From Echinarachnius parma (taxonomy: Eukaryota > Echinodermata > Echinoidea > Clypeasteroida > Echinarachniidae): a stretch of DNA of 64,000 bases. The stretch covers positions 50,865-114,864 of the forward strand of contig JBAMJV010009067.1 in assembly GCA_037951105.1 (NCBI GenBank), read 5' to 3'. Each line of letters begins with the position of its first letter. The first letter of the stretch is position 1. Positions 1 through 10,709 of this stretch are shown piece by piece. The translations under genes and the position numbers were made by a program. A model generated the notes under the pieces. It saw only the letters and a program-made list of their open reading frames with translations. It did no database searches and was not told the DNA's origin.

Positions 1-836
1 TACTAAAACACTTCCACATTATATACAGTACATGTTATAGTAAGGGGTAGTTTCCAGCAATGCACTCATGAAACAAACATACAAAAAGGGTACCTGTTTA
101 GGTGCACTAGTGTTCGCCTTTAAGAGCATTAAAAGCATTTGGGGTGTAAACTTTAAAAAGGTGCGAATGAACCCCCACCACCCCCCCCCCCCCCCTAGAG
201 GGGGCTGACCCCTCCCCCTTCATTGGCATTATTCATCTCACTGACTACATGGTAAAACAAAAATGCATGAAACATAGCCTAGAAATACAATGTTGCTATA
301 GATACGTACAGACGCATCTTGTTTGTCGTCAATACATTCAGCTTCCTGCATGAATGGACAAAGGACAAAGGAAAGTATGATGAATAATGAAGTGTTCAGA
401 TTTTCAAAAACATCATTTTATTAATACGGCGACCTAATTTTCTCATACATTTTGATGGAATGGAACAGATGAAAACATATTCACATACTGAAATCACTTT
501 CACATATGAAACAATCAATTTAGCTGATTCATTTGATTTAATTTATGCAAAGAAACCCGGGTAAAACCCACCACTATAATTGATCACTGATACAGCATTC
601 CAGTTGTTAATAACAACACCATACACAATGCGCATCAATCGTATCATCATGATCATGTATAGAATTTATAATTAACGGACCACGTACTTCATACAGCTAT
701 TATTGATTTGTTTAGTGCGCCAGTTCATCGTCTGCATTTTACGCACAAATACAGCCTTGTACGTTATATTTTCCAGATTTCAACGAAGAAATACAATTCC
801 AAGCCTTATTTTAACAACAACCGCAGATCTGGGAAC
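1..836 (+). promoter_or_regulatory. 5' flank and upstream module of family copy 1
   Basis: No gene is visible. The stretch resembles the flanks of the other family copies: an A/T-rich part, a homopolymeric C run near 180-195, then the conserved block at about 545-836. That block carries a diverged form (GGGTAAAACCCACCAC, near 557) of the GGGGAAAACCCACCAC motif, then CATTCCAGTTGT, and finally AACAACCGC just before the ATG at 837. The same order occurs before the exon-1 copies at 13172, 13766, 21121 and 26159, so it probably holds the promoter and 5' UTR. I see no convincing TATA box and cannot place the transcription start. Confidence 0.5.
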
Positions 837-2368
837 ATGAAGGGCCTGTTTGTGATGGCGGGTAAGAGTTTATCGTCAGAATTTTAGAGAAAAATAGTCG
901 TATAAATTAGCAAGCCTTTATATTAATTTTGATATCATGATAGCAATATTGTCTGACTCAAATAAAAAACTCTCAGAGGGGTGTTCTTTTAAGTATATGA
1001 ATATGACTTCCTTACTAGCTTAATTGGCTTTTATACCAGGACAGCGCTCATCATTATTCATCATCGTAATACGATCATCATCATACTATCATCACATCAT
1101 CATACTATGATGATAGTATGATGATGTGACGGTGACGGTGACGGATGTGATGGTGATAATGATGACGTGACGGTGACGGTGACGGATGTGACGGTGATAA
1201 TTATGATGTGACGGAGATGGTGACGGTGATAATGATGTGACGGTGACGGTGACGGATGTGATGGTGATAATGATGATGTGACGGTGATGGTGACGGATGT
1301 TACCGTGATAATGATTATGTGACGGTGACGGATGTGACGGTGATAATGATGATGTGACGGTGACGGATAATGACGATGATAATGATGATGATTAGTTATC
1401 AGGATGATGATGTAGGAGAAAACCTCTTATTGTGATTAGAAAGTTTGAACAAATGAAATGATTTACGCGTATTTTCGAGTTTTGTTATGTCCACTAGCAG
1501 TATTATGACTATAAATTTAGTTAAAAGTAGTATTTGTAATATTCACTAGCAGTTTATTTATTTATTTATTTATTTGTTTTATTTATTTTATACTGCAGGG
1601 TAGGCCTGTTCACTTATGCAAAACTGCTTTACGAAGGCGCCCTGCAGTTTAACTTGCATATTGGCATACAACAAAATATAAACATATATACAATACATTA
1701 TAACAATTCAAAACGAACTTTAATTAGTACCATTTTTTCTTTAATTATAATAATTAATTTTAGTATCATTATTATCATTATTAATATTAATATAAAATTT
1801 TGTTTTAATTTATATGACATTGTCATTATTTGTTATATTACATGTGCTACAGATGTTCTGGTGTTATTGCTGATGGTGTCGCAGCAGCTGCAAGGAGCGT
1901 CTGTGACACCGACATGGCAGCCAAAAAATGCAACCAGGGATGCTGATGACGTAGCAATTGGAGCTTTAATCATAGGTACAGTAAACAAAATTGATATAGG
2001 TTTTCCCGGTCAAGTTTGGCAGTCAAAATCGTTTTTAAATAATTCAAATTCCTAATTTTACCTTAGAAATTACATGAATTTGCCCTTACATGATTTATTT
2101 TCCTCTAAAATTGCATGATGTCTAGCCCATTCTTTACCAACTCTTTCTGCAACGGGGCCATTATCTTGCAGATTCCGATCGACATGACGACATACCAACT
2201 GGCTCACCACCCTGCGCACCGACTCCGACGCCGCTGCTCCCATTCCACATACCGCCCTACGTGTACAAAGTCGTCTTGCCGTCCGTTGGCGCGGGGGTGC
2301 TGCTGCTGTGCTGTTGCTGTTGCTGTTGCGTCTGTTGCTTCAAATGCGGTTGCTGTATATCTAATTGA
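837..2368 (+). CDS. Small polycysteine-tail membrane protein, family copy 1 (3 exons)
   Basis: I do not recognise this gene by name. Proposed exons are 837-861, 1853-1975 and 2172-2368, joined by GT-AG introns that are both phase 1; spliced length is 345 nt, 114 aa plus stop. Exon 1 encodes MKGLFVMA. Exon 2 continues with a Leu-rich core (VLVLLLMVSQQLQGAS), making a typical signal peptide with cleavage probably near GAS, then a polar stretch with one NAT sequon. Exon 3 encodes a Pro/Thr linker, PFHIPPYVY, a short hydrophobic segment and a tail starting with seven consecutive cysteines and ending KCGCCISN. The layout suggests a type I membrane protein with a short extracellular part and a possibly palmitoylated tail; its function is unknown. 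Support comes from the same exons, phases and splice sites in three other copies. No transcript evidence is available. Confidence 0.72.
1060..1395. repeat. GATGATGTGACGGTGACG minisatellite in intron 1
   Basis: A short-period tandem array of GATGAT, GTGACG and GTGATAAT units expands inside intron 1 of copy 1. A CATCATACTATC/GATAGTATGATG hairpin at about 1080-1125 starts it. Copies 2 and 3 keep the hairpin but only a few units (about 14810-14890 and 27203-27285), so the array grew in copy 1 or shrank before the later duplication. Confidence 0.9.
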
Positions 2369-2690
2369 GCATGCATGCTGAAATGATGAGATATTGAATG
2401 TTGCAATCCTTACTGTTGGCACGGTTGCTTACCGATGCAAAGAGTACCATAGTGATTATATCACATTCTTTGGTAAGAACTGTTTAAATTTGTGGGGTCC
2501 CTAAATGGCGCTCTCTTGAATTAACGGCTGATATACGAATACAAACAGCCTTTTCTCTGCCATTCAAGCATAGTTGAGCTAAATGTAGCTCCCTTTAATT
2601 GTAGATGTACTGAACAAGCCTTATTAACCGATGAAGTCCTAGAAAATTAAAAATAACAAAGACAAAGAGACATGGGGCTGAATAGTTATA
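2369..2690 (+). other. 3' flank of family copy 1
   Basis: No ORF of note. The sequence matches the 3' flanks of copies 2 and 3 (about 15762-16157 and 28595-28990), so it belongs to the duplicated block and may contain the 3' UTR. No clear polyadenylation signal lies in the first 250 bases after the stop. Confidence 0.5.
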
Positions 2691-3508
2691 CAGTGTGGCC
2701 TAAAGAAACGGAACTGGGTACCTGCCATAATAAAGAAACATGATGATTTGGTTTGCGGGATAGGGTATCTTTTACAACAACAAAAATATACCAACATTAG
2801 GTGAGTCTGTCGTTAGTTTGATTTCCACCATCGTGGTAATCAACTCGGTCACATTCTTATCACTTTCTGACAGTTTTATCACTACTGTCGACAATCCCAC
2901 GCTGTGTTAACTGCCCCCCGAGGCCCAGTGTTATCACAGAGAGAGGGGCTAGTGATAATTAGAAAGTGCCAACCCTGATAAAAAAAAATTCTACTGGATG
3001 CAGGCTTGAGAGTTCAGAAATCACACCGCAGTTCAGGCCCTCAAAGTTAGGTTTTCACCTAAATCACATGAATCACACGAAGAACAATAATTTATGTTGG
3101 TCAAGTAGTTTTTGTTGAAACCATGTCAGGTTCCCATTTTTGTCATTTTTTACAAAATCAGTGCCTGGTAAATCGCACTTCCTGCCCGTCATAAAATCAA
3201 AACAACTATGCTCCTTCTCTCGGGACACAGCTGAATGCACACTGACAATGGTACACGTATTGTTCGTATTTCGATGCTATGACGGGCAGTAAGTGTGATT
3301 TATCAAGCACTGACTTGATAATAATTGACACAAATAGGAACCTGACATGGTCTCACTTAACATATCCTAAATGGAAAAACTACTCGATCAAAATTATTGT
3401 TCTTGGTATCATTTTTTCTTTTGAAAAGATGGCCTATCGCGTGGACCATCATGTTTATTTATTATGGTAGGTACCCGGTTCGGGTTTTTTTTTCGGGGGG
3501 CCAGTCTG
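2691..3508. mobile_element. CAGGGTGGCC-type foldback MITE, copy 1
   Basis: Degenerate ends (CAGTGTGGCC, and GGCCAGTCTG) flank a long internal inverted repeat, with arms around AACCTGACATGG and CTTCCTGCCCGTCA. It corresponds to the cleaner copies at 16158-16667 and 28991-29500. It is about 300 bp longer because a further sequence, about 2797-3087 with AGGTGA/TCACCT ends, sits in its left arm. TA dinucleotides at the outer edges suggest a Tc1/mariner-like origin; that class is inferred. Confidence 0.7.
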
Positions 3509-4495
3509 TATAGTGGTAAGCCAATGTCTTATTGCCAAATGTAGCTGTAACCACACAATGGCAATTAAAACAATTAAGAGTTTTACAGTTTGGGATAACC
3601 CTTTTTTGTGCGATACACAGGGTGTATATATAGAACGTTATTATGTCAGTAGAATCGGGACATTGCCATGCACATAGTTTTAGAATGTGGTATTGTCTAT
3701 ATTTCTGGATGTTTTATATTGGCAAATGTAGCTGTAACTAATGGCAATAAATGGTACGTTATTGTAGTGCAATTGGGTCATGTCATGCACATAGTTTTTA
3801 GAATCTAAATTTCTGCATGTTTTATATTGCCAGTGCAGCTCATAAGCACTGGAAATAACAACAAGGACCGGAGTTACCTTTGTGTGCGGCACACAGGGTA
3901 TAAATCATTAAAGAACATAATCATTTCAGTGAATTTGGGTCACTGCCATGCACATAATTTTAGGTTTAAAGCAGACTGTCGATGTGTGTTTTTGAATGTG
4001 TTTTTAATAATTATGGTGTTTTTATATATCGTAACATTTGTAAATTTCTGCTTTCACCTGCTGTTCCTCTCTAGTTTATTTAGCTTGTTTATTCTATGTA
4101 TAATATTTTGCCATGCAGATTTATATTATTTCAATGCGTCAGCCAGTGGAGGCAAAATCAAATATATCTATCTATCTATCTATTTATTTATTTATGGATG
4201 TTTTATATTGCCAGGTAAGTGTAGCTCATAACCAATGTCAATACAGACAAGGGTTTTCCCAGTTGATTGGGGGCTTAATAACCCTTTTAAAATGGTACAC
4301 AGATATATCGTTTGTTGTAGTGGAATTGGGTCATAGCGCCATGCACGTAGTTTCAGACTGTGGTTGTAATTGTTTGTTCATTTATTTTTTTATTTTGTTA
4401 AGTGAAAGTGGGTCGATTGCCAGACTGACAATTAAAACAAATTATAGGGAGGAGGGGTCTGGGGACCTTGCCTTTTCACGAGGGGGCACAGTTAA
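3509..4495 (+). repeat. Degenerate tandem repeat, unit about 115-130 bp
   Basis: The phrases TTTTATATTG(C/G)CA, GCTGTAAC(C)AATGGCAAT, GGGTCA-TGCCATGCAC and ATAGTTTTAGAATG recur in the same order about six times with drift. Versions occur in the duplicated blocks (about 16668-17580 and 29501-30410). ORFs here are accidental. A short TATC microsatellite lies near 4166. Confidence 0.75.
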
Positions 4496-4499
4496 GGGG

Positions 4500-4718
4500 C
4501 CGGTCATATATTACCGGATAGAGTAAACGGATAGTAAAATTTAAATCCGTTCTAATGCGTTTCTTTTCGGTTCCTTGTCAGGCGATGTACGTTCTTCTAT
4601 CCGGCGGAATGTTTTGTGCATGAAGCACTGGAGACGACTTAACCACCGGATATTTTTATTTCGCATATTGTATTTTCGTCGAGCATCCGTTTACGCTATC
4701 CGGAGATATGTGACCGGG
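4500..4718. mobile_element. CCGGTCA...TGACCGG inverted-repeat MITE, copy 1
   Basis: The ends read CCGGTCATAT and ATATGTGACCGG. The homology continues inward as ACCGGATAGAGTAAACGG against CCGTTTACGCTATCCGG. Paralogous copies lie at 17633-17852 and 30465-30684, so it entered before the segmental duplications. There is no coding capacity and the superfamily is not assignable. Confidence 0.8.
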
Positions 4719-4984
4719 TCTAAATTATGGAAATATATGTACCCTTTTCGGTGAGGTGGGATGGGGTTGGGGGGGTTATCGTGCTTGCCCCCAATCCCAC
4801 CCTTATTGTTAATCAAAACAAATCTACTACATATAAAAGAGTATACTTGTCGTATTCGTTATCATTTTGAATTCCGGGTTTTAATTTATTTCTGCATTAT
4901 TCAATGTTGACAATAGCAAAAACATTTTGGCAATAAAATAATACGTTATACAGTATAAGTAATAACTATAGGTATTCCTATCCA

Positions 4985-5850
4985 TCCATCGTCAATCGAA
5001 TTCATACAATGATTTGTTCAATTTCGTCCCGATAAGTCTGGAAACTGCAATCGCTACTTTCGATTTAGTAATTTACTAATTGGTTAATGGTCATTCCAAT
5101 AAAAAATTGGTCCTTTCTAATTCGTACTTTTGCAATGGACTTCGTCCCGACTGGTTAAAAACGTACAATGTGAACTTCAAATTCGTCTATGATCATTCAA
5201 TTTCAATACTTAGTCGTTCAAATTTGTCATGTTTAGTCTGGTGCCCTGGTTCATATGTATTTCCCTATTGTAGCTCATATATTCATTTCAAAAATGAATA
5301 ACTTCAATAATAAGTGTTTCTAAAACGATAAACTTATCACAAAACAATTAATTTCGATAATACAATTAAAAAAATTGACCAAACGTTTAATTGATTTATT
5401 CATGCAATAAATGTGTGTAGGGAGACACATTCACATACCGTATTAACTGTTATTCAAAAACTGTTCAATAGACGATAGACTCAAAGTGTGTAATCAAACA
5501 TAGACATTGGGTTCAAATATACAAAGGATAATAATTAAAGAATTATAAAAGTATCAAATACAGCTTTCTATATTGTTTGACGAATTTCAATGGGAAATTA
5601 CGAAACTGAATGCACAATGACAAAATTGATCATCACGTTGTACACCAGCAGGAGCGATCGGACGAAATTAAATAAGCTTCGACTAAAATGATCAGTACAG
5701 TGACGAATTTGATTGCGAAAGAACGAAATTGTGTGTGCAATGACGAAATCAAACATTACATTTGACCGGCGAAAGACTTTCGGACGAAATTAAAAATAAC
5801 AATTAATGAAATTGAATGACGATTGTTTGAAAATGGATGGGAAAACCTGT
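4985..5850. repeat. AATTTCGTC / GACGAAATT motif field
   Basis: TTCGTC words dominate the left half (about 5020-5230) and their complement GACGAA the right half (about 5575-5830). Related words such as TCATTCAATTTCA and TGAAATTGAATGA also pair. The whole is a loose, decayed inverted repeat built of very short repeats. It is conserved in the duplicated blocks (about 18130-18990 and 30960-31820). No gene seen. Confidence 0.6.
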
Positions 5851-6049
5851 AATATAACGTATTTATTATAATTATGATGAGAACTATCATTGTATAAATA
5901 TTCCGAAGAATCTTTATAACAAATATAATCTTCATTAAATTTATTGGTTGATATACCGTACTAGAAAGTAATGTGTGCTCTTTAGTTTCTTTCAACAAAG
6001 AAGTGGGAGGACTCCCACCTCTTTGTTTACAATAAGCGCGTAGTTACAA

Positions 6050-6240
6050 TACCGTATAACACCATCGTTAAGCACCCCCCAAGCACCTACACGCATCTTG
6101 CACGCATCTTGCTTTTAAAGAGCGCCCGCTCTCTGTCCAAAAGGGAAACGTTAATCAAGAATGCAAATAATGGTGAGGAATATATAAACGCCACCTAAGT
6201 GTAGGTGCTTGGGGGTGCTTGACGATGGTGTTCTACGGTA
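6050..6240. mobile_element. TACCGTA-ended MITE
   Basis: A 191-bp element with terminal inverted repeats of about 40 bp: the left arm starts TACCGTATAACACCATCG and the right arm is its near-complement ending at 6240. The arms include AAGCACC and AGGTGCTT. No ORF and no clear target-site duplication. Confidence 0.8.
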
Positions 6241-7380
6241 CTTGAAACAGTGTTTCTTTCCGGGTGGCATGGGGCCAGTATTTCACAGGGTGGACAGGAA
6301 TCAAGTTTAACTTGTTACTGTTACTGGAGATGATTGAAGACATTGGTACAGTTTTGCGATTGAATATTGAGACCATAAAGAGTCTTTCCTAAAGGGATAA
6401 CTGAAGTGTAGCAAAGGCTCGCATTATAATAATGTAAGTCATGTAATGCACCAAACGTTAATTGGCACAAAGTGGATTTCTATGTTTTGCAAACAAAAGA
6501 TTAGTTGATTAATTGATTGATGGATCGATTGATTGATTGATTGATGAATTTACTTTGAATGTTTAAATCGTACATATAAATTTAGATTCGAATCTATTTT
6601 TTCCATTTTCAAAAGGGATTGCGGTATTATACTTATATGAAACCCTCTGTATCTAGTTGTTGTGCCTAACTATAATGCATGACTAGTCGAGCGATAAAAT
6701 AATGGAGCGACTTTTTGATATATCATTGCATATAAATCTTTTCGATTTATCCCTGAACTGCCTGGGGTTACAATAAAATAACTCTTTTACTCGTTTAACT
6801 ATTTCTGTCGTGAACGCCCATTTTTGGTATTTTTGTTGGCCTAGTAATAACAACTATGACCAATATCTGCCTAATTTATCAACATAAACTAGTTTTAAAA
6901 AGAACGAAATTAACCCGTTTTACACCTGTTGAATTTGATGGGAAGGGGGGGGGGGGAAACATATCGTTTTAAAACAAAAAAAAATAGCAATAAGTGAGAG
7001 CCAATTAGGATAAATCTCCAAACTGTTGATAACAAGAAGAATACAAGATATACAACAGGAAATAGTACGAAATCCATGCTCACAACACGAAAAATAACTG
7101 AAGTTCAAGAGAAAAATGAGTTACCAACACAGGTGAACATGATGTATGGCCAAGTTGAGAAACCTTTAGAAAATAATAGAACCGAGCATATACTCTGATC
7201 AAAACGTTTTTAAATGCATATATTTGTATAATCGAAGAAAGATATACCACTCTCAAGTTTCTTGCTTTCATCGAGGCCTATAAAGAAGTTCAATTGTCGC
7301 AACCCGTGATAGATGCGAACCTGTACATCCTTCAAACTTACTTCACTAATGTCAGTAAAGTGCATAACATAGCTTGAGAG
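6241..7380. other. Intergenic stretch without recognisable gene
   Basis: A/T-rich sequence with a GATT microsatellite at about 6500-6545 and a G run near 6945. The short ORFs show no recognisable domain. Confidence 0.5.
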
Positions 7381-7384
7381 AACG

Positions 7385-7458
7385 TTTTTCATTATCTCAC
7401 ACACAAATTAGTTCGTGCAGCGCCCTCTTTACCAAAACTGAACTACCCCTTTTAACCT
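7385..7458. mobile_element. Right end of TTAA-type MITE
   Basis: Matches the terminus seen in complete members such as 35261-35798: TTTTTCATTATCTCAC, then GCAGCGCCCTCT and CTGAACTACCCCTTTTAA. The left part is missing. Confidence 0.65.
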
Positions 7459-7786
7459 CTCACATTTGCTAGATCTACTACCAGCATGAACATCGACGTA
7501 GCATTTTCCAAATAGCGTCAAATTTTGAGACTTAATTTTGGGCCACTCAAATCGTACGGTAGTCGTAAGATTTCAAAGTTATCGTAAGAGTATCTTGCGA
7601 TGTCCGCACGAGTCCCGTAAGACGTCCGTATGGACGCTAATATTGTGTGTACGGGAGCCGTAGGATTAACTTTTACTTTCACTCCCACAGTCATCGCAGG
7701 TACCCCGGCGAATATGTGACTGCTACGCAAAGATACCGCAGACATCGTACGATATCTATACAGCTTGTCCCAAAAAAAATTACAAC

Positions 7787-8290
7787 GGCACTTTCCGCAA
7801 CGATAACTTTAAAGATAGTAGATCAATCAGAGTGATATTTCAGGGTATGAAACTATAACTTATTACCTACGTCTTGCAGAAAACCCTGTTCGATTTGCTT
7901 CAGTGGTCATGGAGAATTAGGATCTTTTGTCAATCGTGTCAGATGTCCCTTCCCGCCAGATTTTGTAAGGAGACGTGTTGTCCATTGACAACGGGACTTT
8001 CTGCAACGAGAACTTTAAAGATAGTGGATCAATCAGAATGATATTTCAGGGTATGAATCTATAACTTAATACGTACAACTTGCAGAAAGCCCTATTCGAT
8101 TTGCTTCAGTGGTCATGGAGAATGAGGATCTTTTGTCAATCATGTCAGATGTCCCTTCCCTCCAGATTTTGTAAGGAGACGTGTTGTCCATTGATAACTT
8201 TCTGCAACGATAACTTTAAAAATAATAAATCAATCAGAATAATATTTCAGGGTATGAAACTATAACTTATTACGTACATCTTGCAAAAAA
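7787..8290. repeat. Three-copy tandem repeat of about 200-206 bp
   Basis: The phrases CTTTC(T/C)GCAACGA, TATTTCAGGGTATGAA and GTGGTCATGGAGAAT recur with CTTTC at 7791, 7997 and 8198. This gives two full units and a third that runs into the large palindrome at 8249-8527. The ORFs inside are not preserved between units. Confidence 0.85.
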
Positions 8291-8527
8291 CCCTATTCGA
8301 TTCGCTTCAGTGGTCATGGAGAATGAGGTTCTTTTGTCAATCATGTCATGTGTCCATTTTCGTTATGTTCACGCGGAATGAACGAAAATGGACTTGTTCA
8401 CGCGTTAAGAACGAAAATGGACACATGACATGATTGACAAAAGATCCTCATTCTCCATGACCACTGAAGCAAATCGAATAGGGTTTTCTGCAAGATGTAC
8501 GTAATAAGTTATAGTTTCATACCCTGA
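8249..8527. repeat. Large foldback: arms of about 115-125 bp around a 40-bp centre
   Basis: Left arm 8249-8363 and right arm 8403-8527 are near-perfect inverted copies. Left contains CAGGGTATGAAACTATAAC and GTCAATCATGTCATGTGTCC; right contains their complements. The centre has its own short repeats of GAACGAAAATGGAC. The right arm is an inverted copy of part of the adjacent tandem unit. Confidence 0.88.
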
Positions 8528-9049
8528 AAAAATATTCTCATTTCAGGTGGGGGGATGGCCTGTATTATCACCCCCCCCCCCCCAATATTTGGGGTTGAAA
8601 AATATATAATAACATTAAAATTAAGGAGCATTGCCCCCTCATGAATGGAAGTTGTTACTATAGTCTTCTTTAAACCACTTTTTGATAATGCTAAACTGCC
8701 CAAATCCAAAATCTTCCGGAGCTGCGCCCCTTGAACCCCCATTAAGGTTATTTGACCCAGTACCAGCCATGTACTCATTAAATAGTCTTATTCAGGACTT
8801 CTCTCTTGGCAAACTTTCAGGCGATCCTGGCCCACTGTGCGTTTGCGCTTTGCTCACAAAAATTGAGGTAACTATTCAATACTTAATTGTATTTTTGGAT
8901 ATTACAAATCTCAAAGCTTCCGGGGGCTTCGCCCCCTGGACCCCCAATAAGCTTTCCAATGTGGGTATTCCTTGACTTATTCTATTCAGGGTTCCATCAG
9001 GATGATTGCAATCAACCGTATTTATCTATCAGGGTAAAATTCATCCATA
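8528..9049. other. Repeat-derived intergenic sequence
   Basis: Contains a C run at about 8570-8583 and two short G/C-rich phrases (near 8720 and 8918-8947) of the type CTTCGCCCCCTGGACCCCC. No gene seen. Confidence 0.4.
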
Positions 9050-9600
9050 CTTGGACAGACAACATCTTTATATTTGGATATGACAAATTTCAAGCTCGCT
9101 CCGCTCGCTCGCATACGTATTTTAACAACCTCGGGTGTTTATATATTACCTTTAATAACGACAATAAAACGAGTATACCCATACAATATTGAACCAAATG
9201 GCAATTTTCCGCTGTGAAATCGCTAAAATTTCCAAGCTCGCTCCGCTCGCTCGCATATATTTCACAACCTCGGGTGTTTATATATTACCCTTCATAACGC
9301 CATATCATAAGTAATAAAAACGAATATACCCATACAATTATAATGAAACAAATGGCAATTTTCCGCTGTGAAGTTGCTAAAATTTTCGAGCTCGCTCCGC
9401 TCGCTCGCATATATAATATTTCACAACCTCGGGTGTTTATCCTTTCATAACGCCATACAATTATATTGAAACAAATGGCAATTTTCCGCTGTTAAATTGC
9501 TAAAATTTTCAAGCTCGCTCCGCTCGCTCGCATATATTTTAGAACCTCGGGTGTTTATACATTATATTGCCCTTCATAATATATCATACGTAATAAAGAA
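9050..9600 (-). repeat. GCTCGCTCCGCTCGCTCGC minisatellite, 4 units
   Basis: The 19-base GC-rich core occurs near 9093, 9234, 9390 and 9512. Each is preceded by CAATTTTCCGCTGT and followed by CACAACCTCGGGTGTTTATA or a variant. The same unit appears in the opposite orientation at 62260-63290. Confidence 0.9.
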
Positions 9601-9999
9601 TTTTATCAAGAAACTGCAAAATGATTGCCCATTGTATTACCTTACAGCTAAAATGTAATATTTAAAGTTCGAAATCCTTAGACATGGGTCCAATTTTTTC
9701 ACAAAAAGTCCTTAGACATGGGTATCCCTATTTACAACAAAAGGACCCTTGGATGTGGGTATGGGTTCGGAGGTCTCAGCCACACACCCGCGTCCGACTA
9801 TAATCTGAGTAACCCCCCCCCCCCCCCGGGCCGGGCGCGATCGCGCGCGTGTGCGTAAATTATGTTGGGCTTGTGCTTGTGCTTGTGCTAGTATATGTAA
9901 TGGCTATCGCCGATCATCCCCCCCGCCCCCCCCCCCCCCCCCCCACTCCTCGGTACGGATTTACGCCCCTGCCCCCAATGGCGAGAAGAAATCGACGCC
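9601..9999. other. Intergenic stretch with C-rich runs
   Basis: Contains CTTAGACATGGGT repeated at about 9680 and 9711, and C runs at about 9813 and 9925. No gene is supportable. Confidence 0.4.
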
Positions 10000-10331
10000 C
10001 TTGGCCTTTTTCCATACAAAATTGTGCATTTAATGTTTGTTAAAATAATGATTCAATAGAGATATCATCAACGACTATTAAGAAACCTATTTTTTTTCTT
10101 TCTAAAAAGTCTAAATAATATCGCTCGGTGATTGCCGGTGAAGAACATTGTGAATAAAAATATATTTATGCATATTTCAGCCGTTTCTGAACCGATTTTT
10201 ATCAAATAAAGTTTATTCTGTCATTAAAATTGTATGTTCTTTCGAATTTGACAGTCAGTTTTTCATTATCTCACAAAAAAATATCGAGGGGCACTTCGGG
10301 AAATACCAATACTCAACACTACCTTTAAAAA
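10000..10331. mobile_element. Partial TTAA-type MITE (GTATTGG subfamily)
   Basis: Matches the complete relative at 47759-48283, reverse orientation: TTTCAGCCGTTTCTGAACCG, TTTTTCATTATCTCAC, GGGGCACTTCGGGAAATACC, ending near CCTTTAAAAAGG. The opposite end is missing. Confidence 0.65.
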
Positions 10332-10448
10332 GGTGTGAGTGACACCACCCCCCCCCCCCCCAGGAGGTGGCTGCCCCCTCCCCCTTCATTGGCATTGACT
10401 CCCACTGACTGCATGGTAAAACCAAAAAAACATGCATGTAACGGTCTG

Positions 10449-10564
10449 CAGACATAGACTAGAAATTAAATGTTGCCGTATACATACGGCAACATTTAAT
10501 TTCTAGTCTGTACACGTGTAATTAAACATACATGTACATGTACATGTATGTTTACACGTGTACA
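10449..10564. repeat. Two adjacent perfect palindromes
   Basis: The first, about 10453-10511, pairs AGACTAGAAATTAAATG with its complement around GCCGTATACATACGGC. The second, about 10508-10564, pairs TGTACACGTGTA at its two ends around repeated ACATGT. The first grew from the TGCAGACATAGCCTAGAAAT phrase seen in the flanks of other family copies. Confidence 0.85.
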
Positions 10565-10589
10565 TACCATTATAATTATGACTCCAACA

Positions 10590-10640
10590 CTGCCTCGGGG
10601 AAAACCCACCACTGCACATACAGCATTCCAGTTGTTAGTT
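10590..10640 (+). promoter_or_regulatory. Upstream module, left fragment
   Basis: GGGGAAAACCCACCACTGC and CATTCCAGTTGTTA match the upstream block of the other copies. The block resumes at 12891 (CGCCATACATTTCC), so the 2.25 kb between is an insertion. Confidence 0.65.
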
Positions 10641-10709
10641 AGGGGCCATCTACAAAGTACGTACGCAAATCCCTTCCCCCCCTGTACGCACTTTTTATAC
10701 ACGTGGTTC

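Noticed and set aside
7647-7835. Short ORFs near 7.5-7.8 kb
   Set aside because: Overlap an imperfect palindromic C/G-rich patch on both strands; no motif or splice context.
9050-9600. Possible CRISPR-like array or satellite at the GCTCGCTCCGCTCGC repeats
   Set aside because: Spacers between cores are themselves repeated and A/T-rich, the genome is eukaryotic, and no cas-like gene is near; an ordinary minisatellite explains it.
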